Assembly (NCBI GenBank): GCA_034769895.1
Contig: CM068372.1
Span: 235,246,843-235,310,842 of the forward strand
Origin: Magicicada septendecula
Lineage: Eukaryota; Arthropoda; Insecta; Hemiptera; Cicadidae
Length of the DNA stretch: 64,000 nucleotides
Reading direction: 5' to 3'
The first letter of the stretch is position 1. Each line of letters starts with the position of its first letter. A program made the translations under genes and the position numbers. The notes under the pieces were generated by a model. It ran no database searches, was not told the DNA's origin, and was given only the letters and a program-made list of their open reading frames with translations. Positions 46,944 through 57,593 of the stretch are shown here, one piece after another.

Positions 46944-46965
46944 GCCCCACGATCTTGGAGCGCCA
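46944..46965 (-). promoter_or_regulatory. Primer-binding-site-like sequence with insertions
   Basis: The plus strand reads GAGCCCCACG, ATC, TTGG, A, GCGCCA from 46942 to 46965. This equals the tRNA-Lys1,2 3' end (GAGCCCCACGTTGGGCGCCA) with ATC inserted and one G changed to AG. It may be a mutated tRNA-Lys primer-binding site of an older LTR element, or complementary to a variant tRNA. Confidence 0.4.
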
Positions 46966-48250
46966 TTTACTACAACGATACAACGTTGTTAAATGTATGC
47001 GTGTCGTGCCACACGTTGACGGGCGACAAAATTATAACAATACAAATACCGTGTATGTGTAATTGGGTTTCAGGTGTAATTATAATAAGAGTATTGTATT
47101 TATGAGTATTTAAAATTCATATTTATTGTTTACTCAATCTTATAAATAATAAACATCATTAATAATCTTCGGTCACGATATTGCTCATTATTAAATGTTT
47201 CTCTCTTATACTATGCAGTGTTACACATATTTAAAAACCCTCTTACATCTAGACATGTTAATAATTTGATTTACTAATAAAATATAAAATTAAAATGCAA
47301 TTTGAATTGAATTCTTTTAATTCAGATCTGACCTCAACTCGCTCAGTCTATACCAATGTTTAAAATTAAATTTAACTTTATTACTTACTTTTAGACTGGC
47401 ATTTGTTTTATATTCACATTTAAATTATTCTTTTCTATAATGCAAATATCAAATCAATTTAACTATTTACTTTGATAAACAAATCTACTTTCTCAACTTT
47501 AAATTCTGTCTTTTTTTATTATTTCTTTATATGCGATCGCTCATTCTTACGACTAAACATTTATCTACATTTCTAAAATATTATTTCTAATTATAATTTT
47601 TTCTTTGTTTTAATTTATTTTCTTTTGATATAGTCTTTATGAGCTCTTTTAAAAATCATTTAAAAATGCATTATGCATGTCACCTCGAGTTCTGATGATC
47701 TTACGACTTATTGGCGGGGTCCAGCGTTGTCCAGAGTTAGTTTTCCATTCCTCCTGGCCTGGCGTGGTCCTGGATACGTCTAGAGTCCAGCGTCGTTCTC
47801 CAGCAGTGTGTGGTCCGCTGCAGAGAGTTGTTATCTGCTGCAAGGTAGATCTTAAACATCGTCTAACGTCCAGCACCCCTCGTCGCTCTGGTAGCTTCTC
47901 CGCAGATACTCTTGGTAGACTTAAACGATCCCGGTACTTTACGTTTTTCGGAATATTGTCACATAATTAACGAACGTTTTATTCTTTCGTTAATGAGACT
48001 TGTAATAAAAATAAAAATAAAACTGTACTGCCGACGGACAGCATGTCCGACCGCAACTGTGTCTTGAAATGAAGAGAAAGGTTTTCGGTCGAACCCTCAA
48101 TTTATATCCTCTCGAGATTCCGCGCCAGTTGGCTCCAAAATCGTCCTGTCGATACCTGCATATCGCCTGATAGCCCCCACTCCCGAACCTTTTCATCTAT
48201 TTGCAATTATTAGCAAATAGCAATGTTTTGCACGGAATCGAGATAGCACA
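46966..48250 (-). repeat. Possible LTR relic next to the PBS-like site
   Basis: On the minus strand TATAAATTG (complement of about 48099-48107) is followed by a leader and AATAAAAC runs (complement of about 47974-48022), a promoter plus polyadenylation arrangement typical of an LTR, and the segment abuts the PBS-like site. The 3' part is very AT-rich and the part at 47680-48190 is notably GC-rich. The right boundary is a guess; no partner LTR was found. Confidence 0.3.
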
Positions 48251-48902
48251 AATCATAGCTAATTCGATTAAGCACTCACTGTATTAATTTGAGCGAAGCG
48301 TCATAGGGTAATTTGCATATTTTTTGGCTCGTTTATTTCGCACTGACTTCGCGTAGCGTGTCCTATTAACGTAATTTTTTCACTGGAGATAACTATAAAA
48401 TTTACACACACTTTGGTGCCTTTGGTTTGTTTCTACACTAATTAGTTTTCGCACAGTGAATTAAAATAATTATTTTATTAATTACTTGGGGCGGGTTGCT
48501 GAGATTCCTGTCTGTACATGCATCACTAACACACACAAGATACACGCGTAACACACATACAATTGAGCAGGTGTTCTCTGCTTGTCGGAACAGGTTAATT
48601 TCTCCCCTAATCTAACAATGAAATATTTTTACAATCTCAGACCTGTCCATTTACTCTTAACTTATAATAATTCTACAAATTTTGTATTTATTCAAATTAA
48701 TGCCTAATACAGCGTATGGCTGATCGTTGCAATATATACTCGTCAGCGTTAAAGGTTAGCATGAATTTATGAAGTTATAAAATAAACTTTGACGTTACTC
48801 ACTTTTCCTTGAAATGGAATGAAATTATTTTTGTGTTTTCGACTTACGAACCATAGAAATTTAAAACAACAAAAAGTTATTCTCAAAAGGAATTTGTATA
48901 AC

Positions 48903-48903
<1 letters not shown>
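48251..48903. other. No gene recognised
   Basis: AT-rich, unassigned. May include the true right end of the LTR relic. Confidence 0.3.

Positions 48904-48940
<37 letters not shown>
48904..48940. repeat. (GT)n microsatellite
   Basis: About 18 uninterrupted GT units. Confidence 0.9.
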
Positions 48941-48944
<4 letters not shown>

Positions 48945-49076
48945 AATAAACATTCTCTGCTATTTTACATAAGAATACATGTTTTAATATATAATTTATT
49001 TTACAATGTTTCCACAGTAATTTTAACTTTCATCTGTAAAAACAAGAGTAATCGTGAGGAAATATGAATGTGTATA

Positions 49077-49091
49077 TGTGTGTGTGTGTGT

Positions 49092-49138
<47 letters not shown>
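49077..49138. repeat. (TG)n(AC)n palindromic microsatellite
   Basis: Eight TG units switch directly into about 22 AC units at TGTACA. The TG arm is fully complementary to the start of the AC arm, so the strand can fold back on itself. Confidence 0.9.
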
Positions 49139-49140
<2 letters not shown>

Positions 49141-50582
49141 AGTTATACAAAACATATATCTGTATGTTGAGAGCACAGAGAGAATGAATTAGAACAAGTG
49201 ATAGGGACAGTCCAAACGTACTCGCTTTGTCGTAGATCGCTAAGTCGATGTTTATAAATCGATATAGGTAAAGAACATGCCATTAGTTGAAGAGTATTGA
49301 TACAGTTGTGTAATGGTGTATGGTGTTTATGGATACAGGTAGCGTGTTCACGAAATACATCCAGATAATGGATCTACAACGTCGTAAACAAGTATCAGCT
49401 GTCTCGAATGGGAAGCTTCAGACTCTGAAATCCATCTGGTATGAGTTCAATATTTGTTGTTGCTTAACTGGAGGGCCCGACAGATGCCTCTATAGGCACA
49501 CGGTATAAAAATAACACTTAGACAATCTGTTTATGTTTGGTAGTTCAATCACGTGATGTACTCGACTGGCCCTCGTTATTATTTCTGTCTACGCCGAACT
49601 CAAGTGGCCACTCGAGAGGTCATTATAATGATAGTGATTTAAGTGTTTATAGTCTGGTGATTCCTGCCAGGCTGCGCGTATGGCTTGGTCGGTACATTCT
49701 ATGTCCTTTGCTTCGTACATATTATAATCGCTCTCCATTAACATCAAAAATAAATTACAAATTATTGGAAAAACTGAATCAAGGGTTTAAAATAATTTTG
49801 CAGAACGGTTTAGTTAAGCTTAGGTATTCTTTTTTTTATGTATTATTCTCAAATGTTTTACGTACTTAGTACAGTGGTGTAATGTCCATACGTACGCCAC
49901 ATACTCTACAATAACATCTTTTATACGACGCGACGTTTGGGTATTACGTATTAATTCCAAGATAAATTATATTGAGCTATTTATTTTAAATATATTTTTA
50001 AACAATATAGGCTACACATATTTTTAAAAATTGTATATTTAAAAATGTGTATTTGAAAAATTATTATGGTATCGCCGGAATAATTATCGAGACGCTACAC
50101 GTATTATTGTTATGAGCTGTAGCTTCAATTTCAGGAAATTTAACTTAGTTTATAGTACAAAAGCAGCACGCAGGCTTCCATTGTTGGTGGTACAGAGGGG
50201 CAGTGTTGTGGGGATGTTATCACTCACTGATGACCTATGTGCAATTTCAGTATCGCACAAGCTGTATCATTGCTAGTTGTGATTATTACTGTATTGGTTT
50301 AAAGGATAACCATTTTCTATTGTTATTTTTGTTTTCTTTTGTCATTATCGGTTTTATTGTTTATTTTTTTCTTATTTGTGTTTTGTCAGTAATAATAAAA
50401 CGATTATTTTTTTCTAGTACTAATTTTTAGTTAGTTATGTAGTTTATTCACTTTCCAGCGATTATAAAACTTGAGAATGATGAATTTCGAATACCATCCC
50501 CTCGTATCAGCTGTCTTATAACATACAGTGGGGTTGGTACCCATGATATAAAGCTCTAACTGTATTACCATCTGAACAACGT
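49139..50582. other. No gene recognised
   Basis: Unassigned AT-rich sequence. The hydrophobic frame at 50203-50430 is a translation of T-rich DNA. Confidence 0.4.
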
Positions 50583-50653
50583 TAGATTTGAGCCGTTGAA
50601 GTTCCGGTCTGTGCTTTGAAATCCAGCACTTCGGCCACTAAACCAAACCACAA
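50583..50653 (-). repeat. tRNA-derived SINE head
   Basis: On the minus strand TGGTTTAGTGG (50635-50645) fits the Pol III A box (TRGYnnAnnGG), and GGCTCAAATC (50585-50594) is one or two bases from the B box (GGTTCGANTCC), about 40 bases apart. A stem GTGCT/AGCAC sits at the anticodon-arm position but its loop is too long for a functional tRNA. The SINE body downstream is not defined. Confidence 0.5.
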
Positions 50654-51519
50654 AATCTACTATTACGCTGAATAAACCCTCATTTAAGTACATCTTTTTC
50701 AAATACAGATCGTGCCCGTCAGTGATGTAGCAATTAAAATGATTAAGTGTGAATTATTGTGCAAAAAAGGCTCCGTTTTAAAATCTACTTTAGATTCCCA
50801 ATAAAATATCGAGGATACACAGTTATGTTATTATTTAAAGCTATTTTTAAAATTATATAATGCATATACGTGTAGCAAATAGGGGTTTTATGTATTACCT
50901 ATAATAATAATTATCATATTCGGTGTATAAACTATTGATTATACTAACGATAGTTGAGTACAGCACACTCTGAACCCGAGACTAGGATACGCTACTGGTT
51001 TAGTGCCGTAATCCTTGGCTTTATGTTTCTCATCGTTGAGTACTGGGAGTTTAAGAGTGGTTATTCCAAATGTACTGAAACAGCATTTAACTGTCTGGTT
51101 TAATTAACAGCACCTTTCTTACACAAAGAACGGAGGGCGAAATACTTGACGTGGAATGTTTACAAGTGAACGGCCCTTTTCAACAGAATAAGTTTTTTGT
51201 TTTCCTTGTGACAACTATATACAGTATTCGGATGCGTAGGTTTAGTGATTTTTTTTTTTTTTTGACTCCTCTAACCAACCGTAATCAGATTACACGGCAA
51301 CACTCAACACTACTGCAACCACCATAATGTGGAACCACCAGCCGTAACTTCTTATCAGAGTTCTATGCACTAAAAACAGTACACGGTACTTTGAAGTTTT
51401 CCAGATACAGGTGTTAGACGTTTCACTATCTTAGTGTTCCGTTTTGTCTTCAATCCTCTGAAAAATAATACGATGCTACTCTCTTGTAAGTGGTTTCTAC
51501 AACAATGATTGGACTAGAC
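50654..51519. other. No gene recognised
   Basis: Unassigned sequence with a T homopolymer of about 14 bases at 51250. Confidence 0.35.
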
Positions 51520-52010
51520 CAGTGGTTCCTAAAGTGGGGTCCGCGGGCACTTTTAAGAAAAAATAGAATACAGTATACCGTAATTTTCTCAAATTTTGTA
51601 TGCTCTAAAATCTAAATTTTAGAATCTTAAAACAATTAGTAGAAGACTTCAGTACTTTATTTTGTTCAAACTAATTGTAATTATAAAAGTAATTTCAAAC
51701 TAATGGTTTTAATAATGTCTTTAAATCATGTCGTGTAGCAGATCATTTTTGTCAGCCGAACTGACTAGAGCGCCGCAACCGCGCTTAACTGATCACGCTG
51801 TTTTAGTCCACGTAGGCCTATAAGCACTGTATCTTGCTTATAACACTGTATCTCGCGTATAAGCACTGTATCTAAGCAAAACGTTTTTCCGTGTAGCTGG
51901 TTTTACGGCTAAGTAGCTGGATTTCGACACATGTGACTCGAGAGATAGAGCCGAGGTTGGAAAAGTTAAGAAATAAACTTGATGTCGAGAGTGATTTAAT
52001 ATTGAAATGA
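51520..52010 (+). mobile_element. hAT transposon deletion derivative (copy b)
   Basis: Starts CAGTGGTTCCTAAAGTGGGG, the same terminus as copy a at 7408. It shares the next ~250 bp with that copy in inverted genomic orientation. It then has unrelated or rearranged sequence (about 51780-51950) and ends with the transposase fragment KLRNKLDVESDLILK followed by a stop at 52008-52010. The internal deletion differs from copy a. The other terminus is not found before the LTR array starts at 52082. Confidence 0.65.
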
Positions 52011-52081
52011 TCAGACATTAAACCTACTATTGTAGAGCTAATTGTTCAAAAGCAGATCACTGTTCACATTAAACTTATTAA

Positions 52082-54455
52082 TGTCAATTTATACAAAATA
52101 AATGTAAATGAAGATTCCACTTGTGGTAATTAATTATGTAAGTGTGTTTGCTATTAAATATATAAATTTATCGATCTCTCACATGTATGTGTATAATTGA
52201 ATCTTATTTGTTACTCTGATTATCTATGCCCGCGTGTTGGAACACAGTTTATACAATGAATTCTATATAATTCAGATGCAATAGATAATATGTATTCACT
52301 TGCTTTAATTGATTAATTTCATGCCGTGTGTGAAACAGCCATTTAAAATTTATGTATAACTATTCTGATTCTCATCAGCACATACGTGATATCACTTAAT
52401 AGACTAACGTTATCAATTCATTTACTTTATTTGAACACATGAAACTCTTAAAATCTATTTGTATTCCTTCAAACTTTAGGTTAATATTTGGGTTGCATTT
52501 GGTAATAATGAACGCATATTTATGATCAACTTAAAGTACTATTTTAATTTTCATTCATAATACATTATAATTGTACATATGATACGTCGCTGTACCTGAA
52601 ATACATACATATTTATAATAACAAATACGTGTTTCAATATATGCTGAAAACAAAGAAAACATACATACATATATAAATCAAACAATATAACAATTCATAT
52701 TACTTATTTGATGCGTTCATTAAATCCCAAATAAGCTTTTGTTAATACATTCATTAATTACTTTATTCAGATTTATTCATTACTTTTCTTAATAATTTTC
52801 TCAGGTGTGAATTCTTTGAAAGAAACCAGGTCAGTAGAAGTTACTAATTAGAAATAATTATAATAATGGTTACTTGGTTATTGAATATCCATTATTTGTT
52901 GTTGAAGTCGAGTTCCAGAGATGAAGATGGCTCGTAGACACATTCCGTCGGATGCTGCTTTATCACAATCACTTAACACTTACTCTTCCGATCACTCGCG
53001 TAGACGTTTGTATATGTGAATAATTAAAGTTCAGTGTTCAATCAAATGTTTCATCTTACTGTGTGTGCTGTGAGTTCGTTTTAATGTTAATATACATTTC
53101 TAGTTCCACTTGTCGCTGCTTCATTAAACATTCGTATTATTCATTAATTTGTTTAATATTTCGTGTTCATTATGTTGTTAATAATGTGTAGTACGCTATA
53201 TTAAGTTCAACTGTTTTGTATATCGTTAGGTGATAATGTCTGTTAGTGTAACGGTCTGATTGTTCACTTTGTATAATTTTAACTCCGGACTCGAGTTAAT
53301 ATTCCGCACGATTAATGTACTCTTCTGAAATTTAAATAATACTAACTCCGAATGATTAGAATAAACTGTTGAAAGTTTATGATATACCGTCTCTCGCACT
53401 TGAAGTTAAACTATTTGAAAATTTGAGTGTAAAAACTGTCTGAAAACTTTAGTAAAAACTGTCGAAAATTTAGTATTACTTGTTTCAAAAATTGAGTGTA
53501 GACTGTCACAAAATTGAGTATCACTGCCTCTCCCCTGTCTTGGGCAGATAGTTTTTATTAATTCGTCCCTACTCAAAATTTTGTCTCTGGCGCGCTTCAC
53601 GCCTACTTCATTTAGAGATTGGTCAGTTTTTAATTTTCTTGGAAAATACTGTCCCACCATGTCAAGATTCCACGTCATAGTTCTCCCGATAGGTCCTTCG
53701 TTTCAGTTGCTATGGAAACACTCCTCACCACCAAATTTCTCGCTGGATGAGAGCATCTGATAGGTTCTTACGTCTCCCCGATTTTTGCTCTGACGAACGT
53801 TGGCCCGTTTCGACGAAACTATGGCTATTAGACACTTGTCGATCAATCTATTGTCTGAGTAAATTCTGTGTTTCTATAGATTCCCATTATCTGTACTTTC
53901 AGTCTTCCTGGCGCATTGTTCCAAGTTCTAACCCCTTTTTTCTGGCTATTAACAATTTTGAACATCTGCCGGCTGGTGAAGTCACCCCAACTTTCCCTTC
54001 GTAAATTCTTGTCTGTCAATTAGACGATAACTCCAGCTGCGTAACATGACTTTAGTCTTTGTCAGGCCTATCTTACTGTATTGTTTCTTAAGGTGCAGTG
54101 CAGTCGTTCCATTGAAATATGTAGTTTCACTCGTTTTTGTCGTTTATCGTATACTGACGTAACATGGTCAACATCTGCTACAATTCTCGGTACGGGTGTG
54201 AATGTCCTCGCTTACTTTGTTACAGCTGCAGAGAGCAATAATTCTGGACGAAACTTTCCCTGTCATCTTACGCCACCAATTTCTATAGTTGGATCGAACT
54301 TAATGTGTTTCTATTGTCAAGTCAGCGACGCCTCACTGACATCTTCTCATTACTCCTTATTTATTGCGCCAACTATAAGTCGTTGACACTGCCTCGTGTG
54401 AACGTACTCTGCCGAGGTGAAAATTTAAAATTTTTTAAATTTTCTGCTCGTTACA
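52082..54455 (-). repeat. LTR1 of the tandem array
   Basis: 2374 bp, TGTCAATTTAT to GCTCGTTACA. It differs from LTR2 at a few sites: T-A-C versus T-G-C near 52093, one base missing near 52107, GTTAATAC versus CTTAATAC near 52739, and single changes near 53595, 53738, 53861 and 54355. The boundary is uncertain by up to about 10 bases because TTATTAA precedes both LTR1 and LTR2. A possible minus-strand promoter is TTAATAAAAACT (complement of 53551-53564) with CAGT about 25 bases on. A run of degenerate ~35-bp units (GACAGTTTTTACTxAAATTT on the complement) lies at 53405-53525. Confidence 0.8.
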
Positions 54456-55764
54456 GTGTCCTCAATTTCGATTTGACGATGTGACCTCAGGGAACAACTC
54501 AAATCTAAATTCTGCGCCCTGTACGTCGCCTCGCCGTGTTCATCTTTTCAAAAGGGAAGGGCATTACATGATAACCTATTCTTAAAGGCTTACATTACAA
54601 GTGGTACACCCCCTTTTGGTTTTACTCGGTTCTCTGAATTTATTGCTAGCTATTTGGGATAGCTGAACGCATTTCACATTTTCGTATTTACATATAAGTA
54701 CCTTATCCTTATAATTATAAGACAAATCATAAATTTAATGAGCAATTAAATAATTTAATCAATTGAATAAAATTTTACTTTCTAAAAATATCATATTCAC
54801 AAGATATTATCAAATAATCAATTGGTTCAGTGTAACACTTTACATGACATCAAAAAAAAATCTCCTATACATATACATTTTTGTGCATTACTAATGATCT
54901 TACCAATAAAATCTTTTAAAAGGTTATTTAAAATTAGATTGTTAATTAACATATTCGCTACGTTATTCGTAATTATTTGGATAATTTACATACACGTAAT
55001 ACATTTTGTTTTAATGATTTACCTACTTCATTCTAGCATCATTTACAATCTTAGCCTATTAATTATATACACTCACATTAATAAAGTTCATTCACGATCG
55101 AGTTCTTTAAATAATATCACTTATTTGATTTTAAGTGTCCCTTTTTCACTTTGTCCTAGTAACTTATTACTATGTGATTCAAGTGATGGCAATTAAATGT
55201 CCTTTGCATTCACTGCAATATTTTACAAATGTCACAAAATGTTAATTTATCTTATTATCTAACATTTAATTAGTGCTTAATTAACTAAATACACTTTTAT
55301 GTTATTTTTGACAATTAAAGTACATAATTTTCTTGGTTAAGCCAGCTTGAATGATATCAACGCGTCAATTACCCTAACGCAGATGATTCATCAGCATCAG
55401 CTAGCTTCTTATGACATCTTCTTCAATTTCTTCCTCTTCCTTCATCTTCAATTGTCTGGCATAGAATTTTCCGCAGATCTAATTTATTACCATATCATTG
55501 CAATCAACGAGTACACATGTAGCTTCGTTTTTTATTTTATTCAACGAGTACACATGTAGCTTCGTTTTTTATTTTATTCATTAATCCCCTACTCTTCATT
55601 CATCAACATTCATCACTAATTACCATCTTTGGTTTACGTATTTTCATATAACCAATGTATTTAATGTATTTTATTCAATATTTTCAAATTTAATCATTAC
55701 ATTTTCAAATATTCTGAAGTTCGCCTTCTTAATACGTTTTCATTGATTCATTCTCAAGTCATAT
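54456..55764 (-). other. 3' untranslated internal segment, copy A
   Basis: 1.3 kb between the Gag-like stop and LTR1. It carries a 37-bp direct duplication (about 55507-55580) that copy B lacks. No clear polypurine tract is visible next to the LTR. AT-rich plus-strand frames here (such as 54822-55196) are not supported as genes. Confidence 0.6.
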
Positions 55765-57366
55765 TTATGATGACATATTTGTATGTCTCATCAATATAGT
55801 GCTGTCACTAACGCACGTGTTTTTGTTTGTAAACAGTAAGGTGTTTGACCTAGGGGTTTGCGTCACATGTTTTCCTAATAGCCGGTCGGCCGTTCCCGTT
55901 ACTCTGGTACGATGTGCCGCACTAGTGTCCTTAAGATTTACGACTATTCTCCGTCTCTTTCCATTTGAGTGAGTGAGAAATGTGTCGCACCTTTCCTTGT
56001 GTCGACCCCTCTTGGGTATATACACGCTAAACAGCTTGCCTCTCCTAAGGCAACCCCTCGTAGCAGTACTCCTATTGTTCACGTACACATTGAGTAGTTT
56101 TTGCCGTTTTCTCCAATAACTTTCTCTAAGTACACACGAGCCGCTTTGCTTTTGTCGTCGCTTCCAGGCCTGCGTACAACACTGTTGTTCGACAATCGGC
56201 TCACCCCTCGTGTACTTACATAACAAAGTTTTATTTCTTAAGTTCCTAAGAAATATTACCTCGAGTGTTCGAGCTCTCCTCTCAGTACTATCACGATTCT
56301 TTAAAACATTTTTAAGTCGTCTAGCAGAATTCTTTCCTCTCCTTTTTCTCATAACGTTTCTTATCCATGATGAATAGGCATACGGATCTTGTATGTCCTT
56401 CCGTTTCACATTATCCATGGCTTGCGTAAACTCGTTTTCAGCTTTATAACATGCGGTATTTGTTTCATCTTTAAACTTTCCCTTCATGCTTCTTATTGAT
56501 GCAGCTCGACTACTTCGCCGATCCATGCTGATTTTACAGGCTGGATACTTCATCCTAGGATTCATCGATGTAGTACCTCTTCCCGTGTTGATTAAATTGT
56601 GCCTTTTATGCATTCTACTTGGTAGTAGTAGATTTTTATAATCTCTATCCATGTCTGGATCATCCTCCGATATCGCCAGATATCTAGAAACAAAGTCATT
56701 TCTCTTCTTAATCCACTTCTTCCTTGGCTTGCTAATGACATTTGCATTAAATCCCACAGTTGATACTTTCTTGATATCTGATACGTCTGTAAGATCGACA
56801 GTGTTATCAGTATCTTGTACCTTTCGTACATCTTCGTAATTCTCATTCATCACTTCTTCCTGCCTCTTCTGGATTTCGCTTTTATCTGCTTTCAAGGCAT
56901 TCGTGTATCCACGTATCTCTGACCTTATCTGCGTAATCTCTTCCTTATGCTGGTCGAGTTTTTCATTAATTAATTTACTGTTTTCTTCTTGTTCTTCCTT
57001 CTGCTTATCTAATTTCTCACTAATTAATTTAATATTTTCTTCTAGTTTCTTGCTTCGTTCTTCTTGTTTCTCGTCTCGTTCTTCTTGTTTTCTGTTAAGA
57101 TTCTCTTCTAGTTTTTCACTAAGTAATTTATTACTTTCTTCTTGTTTCTCTCTCTGTTGACGCATGAACTCCATCAACATTTGTAGAGTTCTATCTTCTA
57201 GTTTCGATGTCTGTCCTCGCGCCCTATCTTCTGGACTCTCTACAACGCTACTTGGTTCGCTAGGTGTAGCATTGTCTTCTGTATTCATTGTACCTAATTG
57301 GTTATTTACGTCGAATTCTACGCTGTCGGAATTGCTCGCCATTTTTGCCCTCCTACGCGTAATCAT
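55765..57366 (-). CDS. Gag-like protein of the tandem element, copy A
   Basis: 533 codons from ATG at 57364-57366 to a stop at 55765. Residues ~1-65 are acidic and low complexity. Residues ~65-175 are a long coiled coil with heptad-like repeats of the type SEKLEEN and KQEEQEENSKLINEKL. Residues ~205-245 hold KPRKKWIKKRNDFVSRYLAI, conserved with element 1. The last ~200 residues are strongly basic, with YIPKRGRHKERCDTFL-type sequence faintly like the C-terminal tail of Ty3/gypsy integrases. No RT, protease or integrase catalytic motif is present and the zinc-knuckle position is degenerate (one Cys left). The start is the first ATG, 117 bases after the inner primer-binding site. Likely role: structural protein of a particle that uses pol proteins from elsewhere. 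Frames on the opposite strand are shadows of the coiled coil. Confidence 0.65.
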   Translation of the reverse strand: MITRRRAKMASNSDSVEFDVNNQLGTMNTEDNATPSEPSSVVESPEDRARGQTSKLEDRTLQMLMEFMRQQREKQEESNKLLSEKLEENLNRKQEERDEKQEERSKKLEENIKLISEKLDKQKEEQEENSKLINEKLDQHKEEITQIRSEIRGYTNALKADKSEIQKRQEEVMNENYEDVRKVQDTDNTVDLTDVSDIKKVSTVGFNANVISKPRKKWIKKRNDFVSRYLAISEDDPDMDRDYKNLLLPSRMHKRHNLINTGRGTTSMNPRMKYPACKISMDRRSSRAASIRSMKGKFKDETNTACYKAENEFTQAMDNVKRKDIQDPYAYSSWIRNVMRKRRGKNSARRLKNVLKNRDSTERRARTLEVIFLRNLRNKTLLCKYTRGEPIVEQQCCTQAWKRRQKQSGSCVLRESYWRKRQKLLNVYVNNRSTATRGCLRRGKLFSVYIPKRGRHKERCDTFLTHSNGKRRRIVVNLKDTSAAHRTRVTGTADRLLGKHVTQTPRSNTLLFTNKNTCVSDSTILMRHTNMSS

Positions 57367-57482
57367 TCAAACTGACTTGCTCTAATAACACTTATCTTAC
57401 TTCTATTTCTATGACACTACTTTATCTACTACTTCTACTGCCAAAGGTGTACGTGTTAACAATCTTTGTTAATACGTATCAT

Positions 57483-57500
57483 GCCCCACGTTGGGCGCCA
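57483..57500 (-). promoter_or_regulatory. Inner primer-binding site, copy A
   Basis: The complement reads TGGCGCCCAACGTGGGGC, an exact tRNA-Lys1,2 match, 84 bases inside the outer site and followed by the same AAAAT context. It appears to be a duplicated PBS. Confidence 0.8.
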
Positions 57501-57566
57501 TTTTATAAATTATTTTATGCGTATTACTTGCATATATATTTTATTGATTTTTCACATGTATCTGGC

Positions 57567-57584
57567 CCCACGTTGGGCGCCATT
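57567..57584 (-). promoter_or_regulatory. Outer primer-binding site, copy A
   Basis: Same 18-base match to tRNA-Lys1,2, 9 bases from the LTR2 boundary at 57594. This is the normal position for priming. Confidence 0.85.
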
Positions 57585-57593
57585 TTATTAATG

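Noticed and set aside
50583-50653. Functional tRNA gene
   Set aside because: The B box is imperfect, the anticodon loop is too long and the acceptor stem does not pair. A SINE head is more likely.
54822-55196. 124-codon plus-strand hydrophobic frame, repeated at 60332-60706
   Set aside because: It lies antisense in the AT-rich untranslated part of the element. Its conservation only reflects the recent duplication.
56651-57385. Plus-strand frames rich in Ser/Leu/Phe opposite the Gag-like ORF (and their copies at 62123-62857)
   Set aside because: They are the antisense of the Lys/Glu-rich coiled coil; composition explains the lack of stops.
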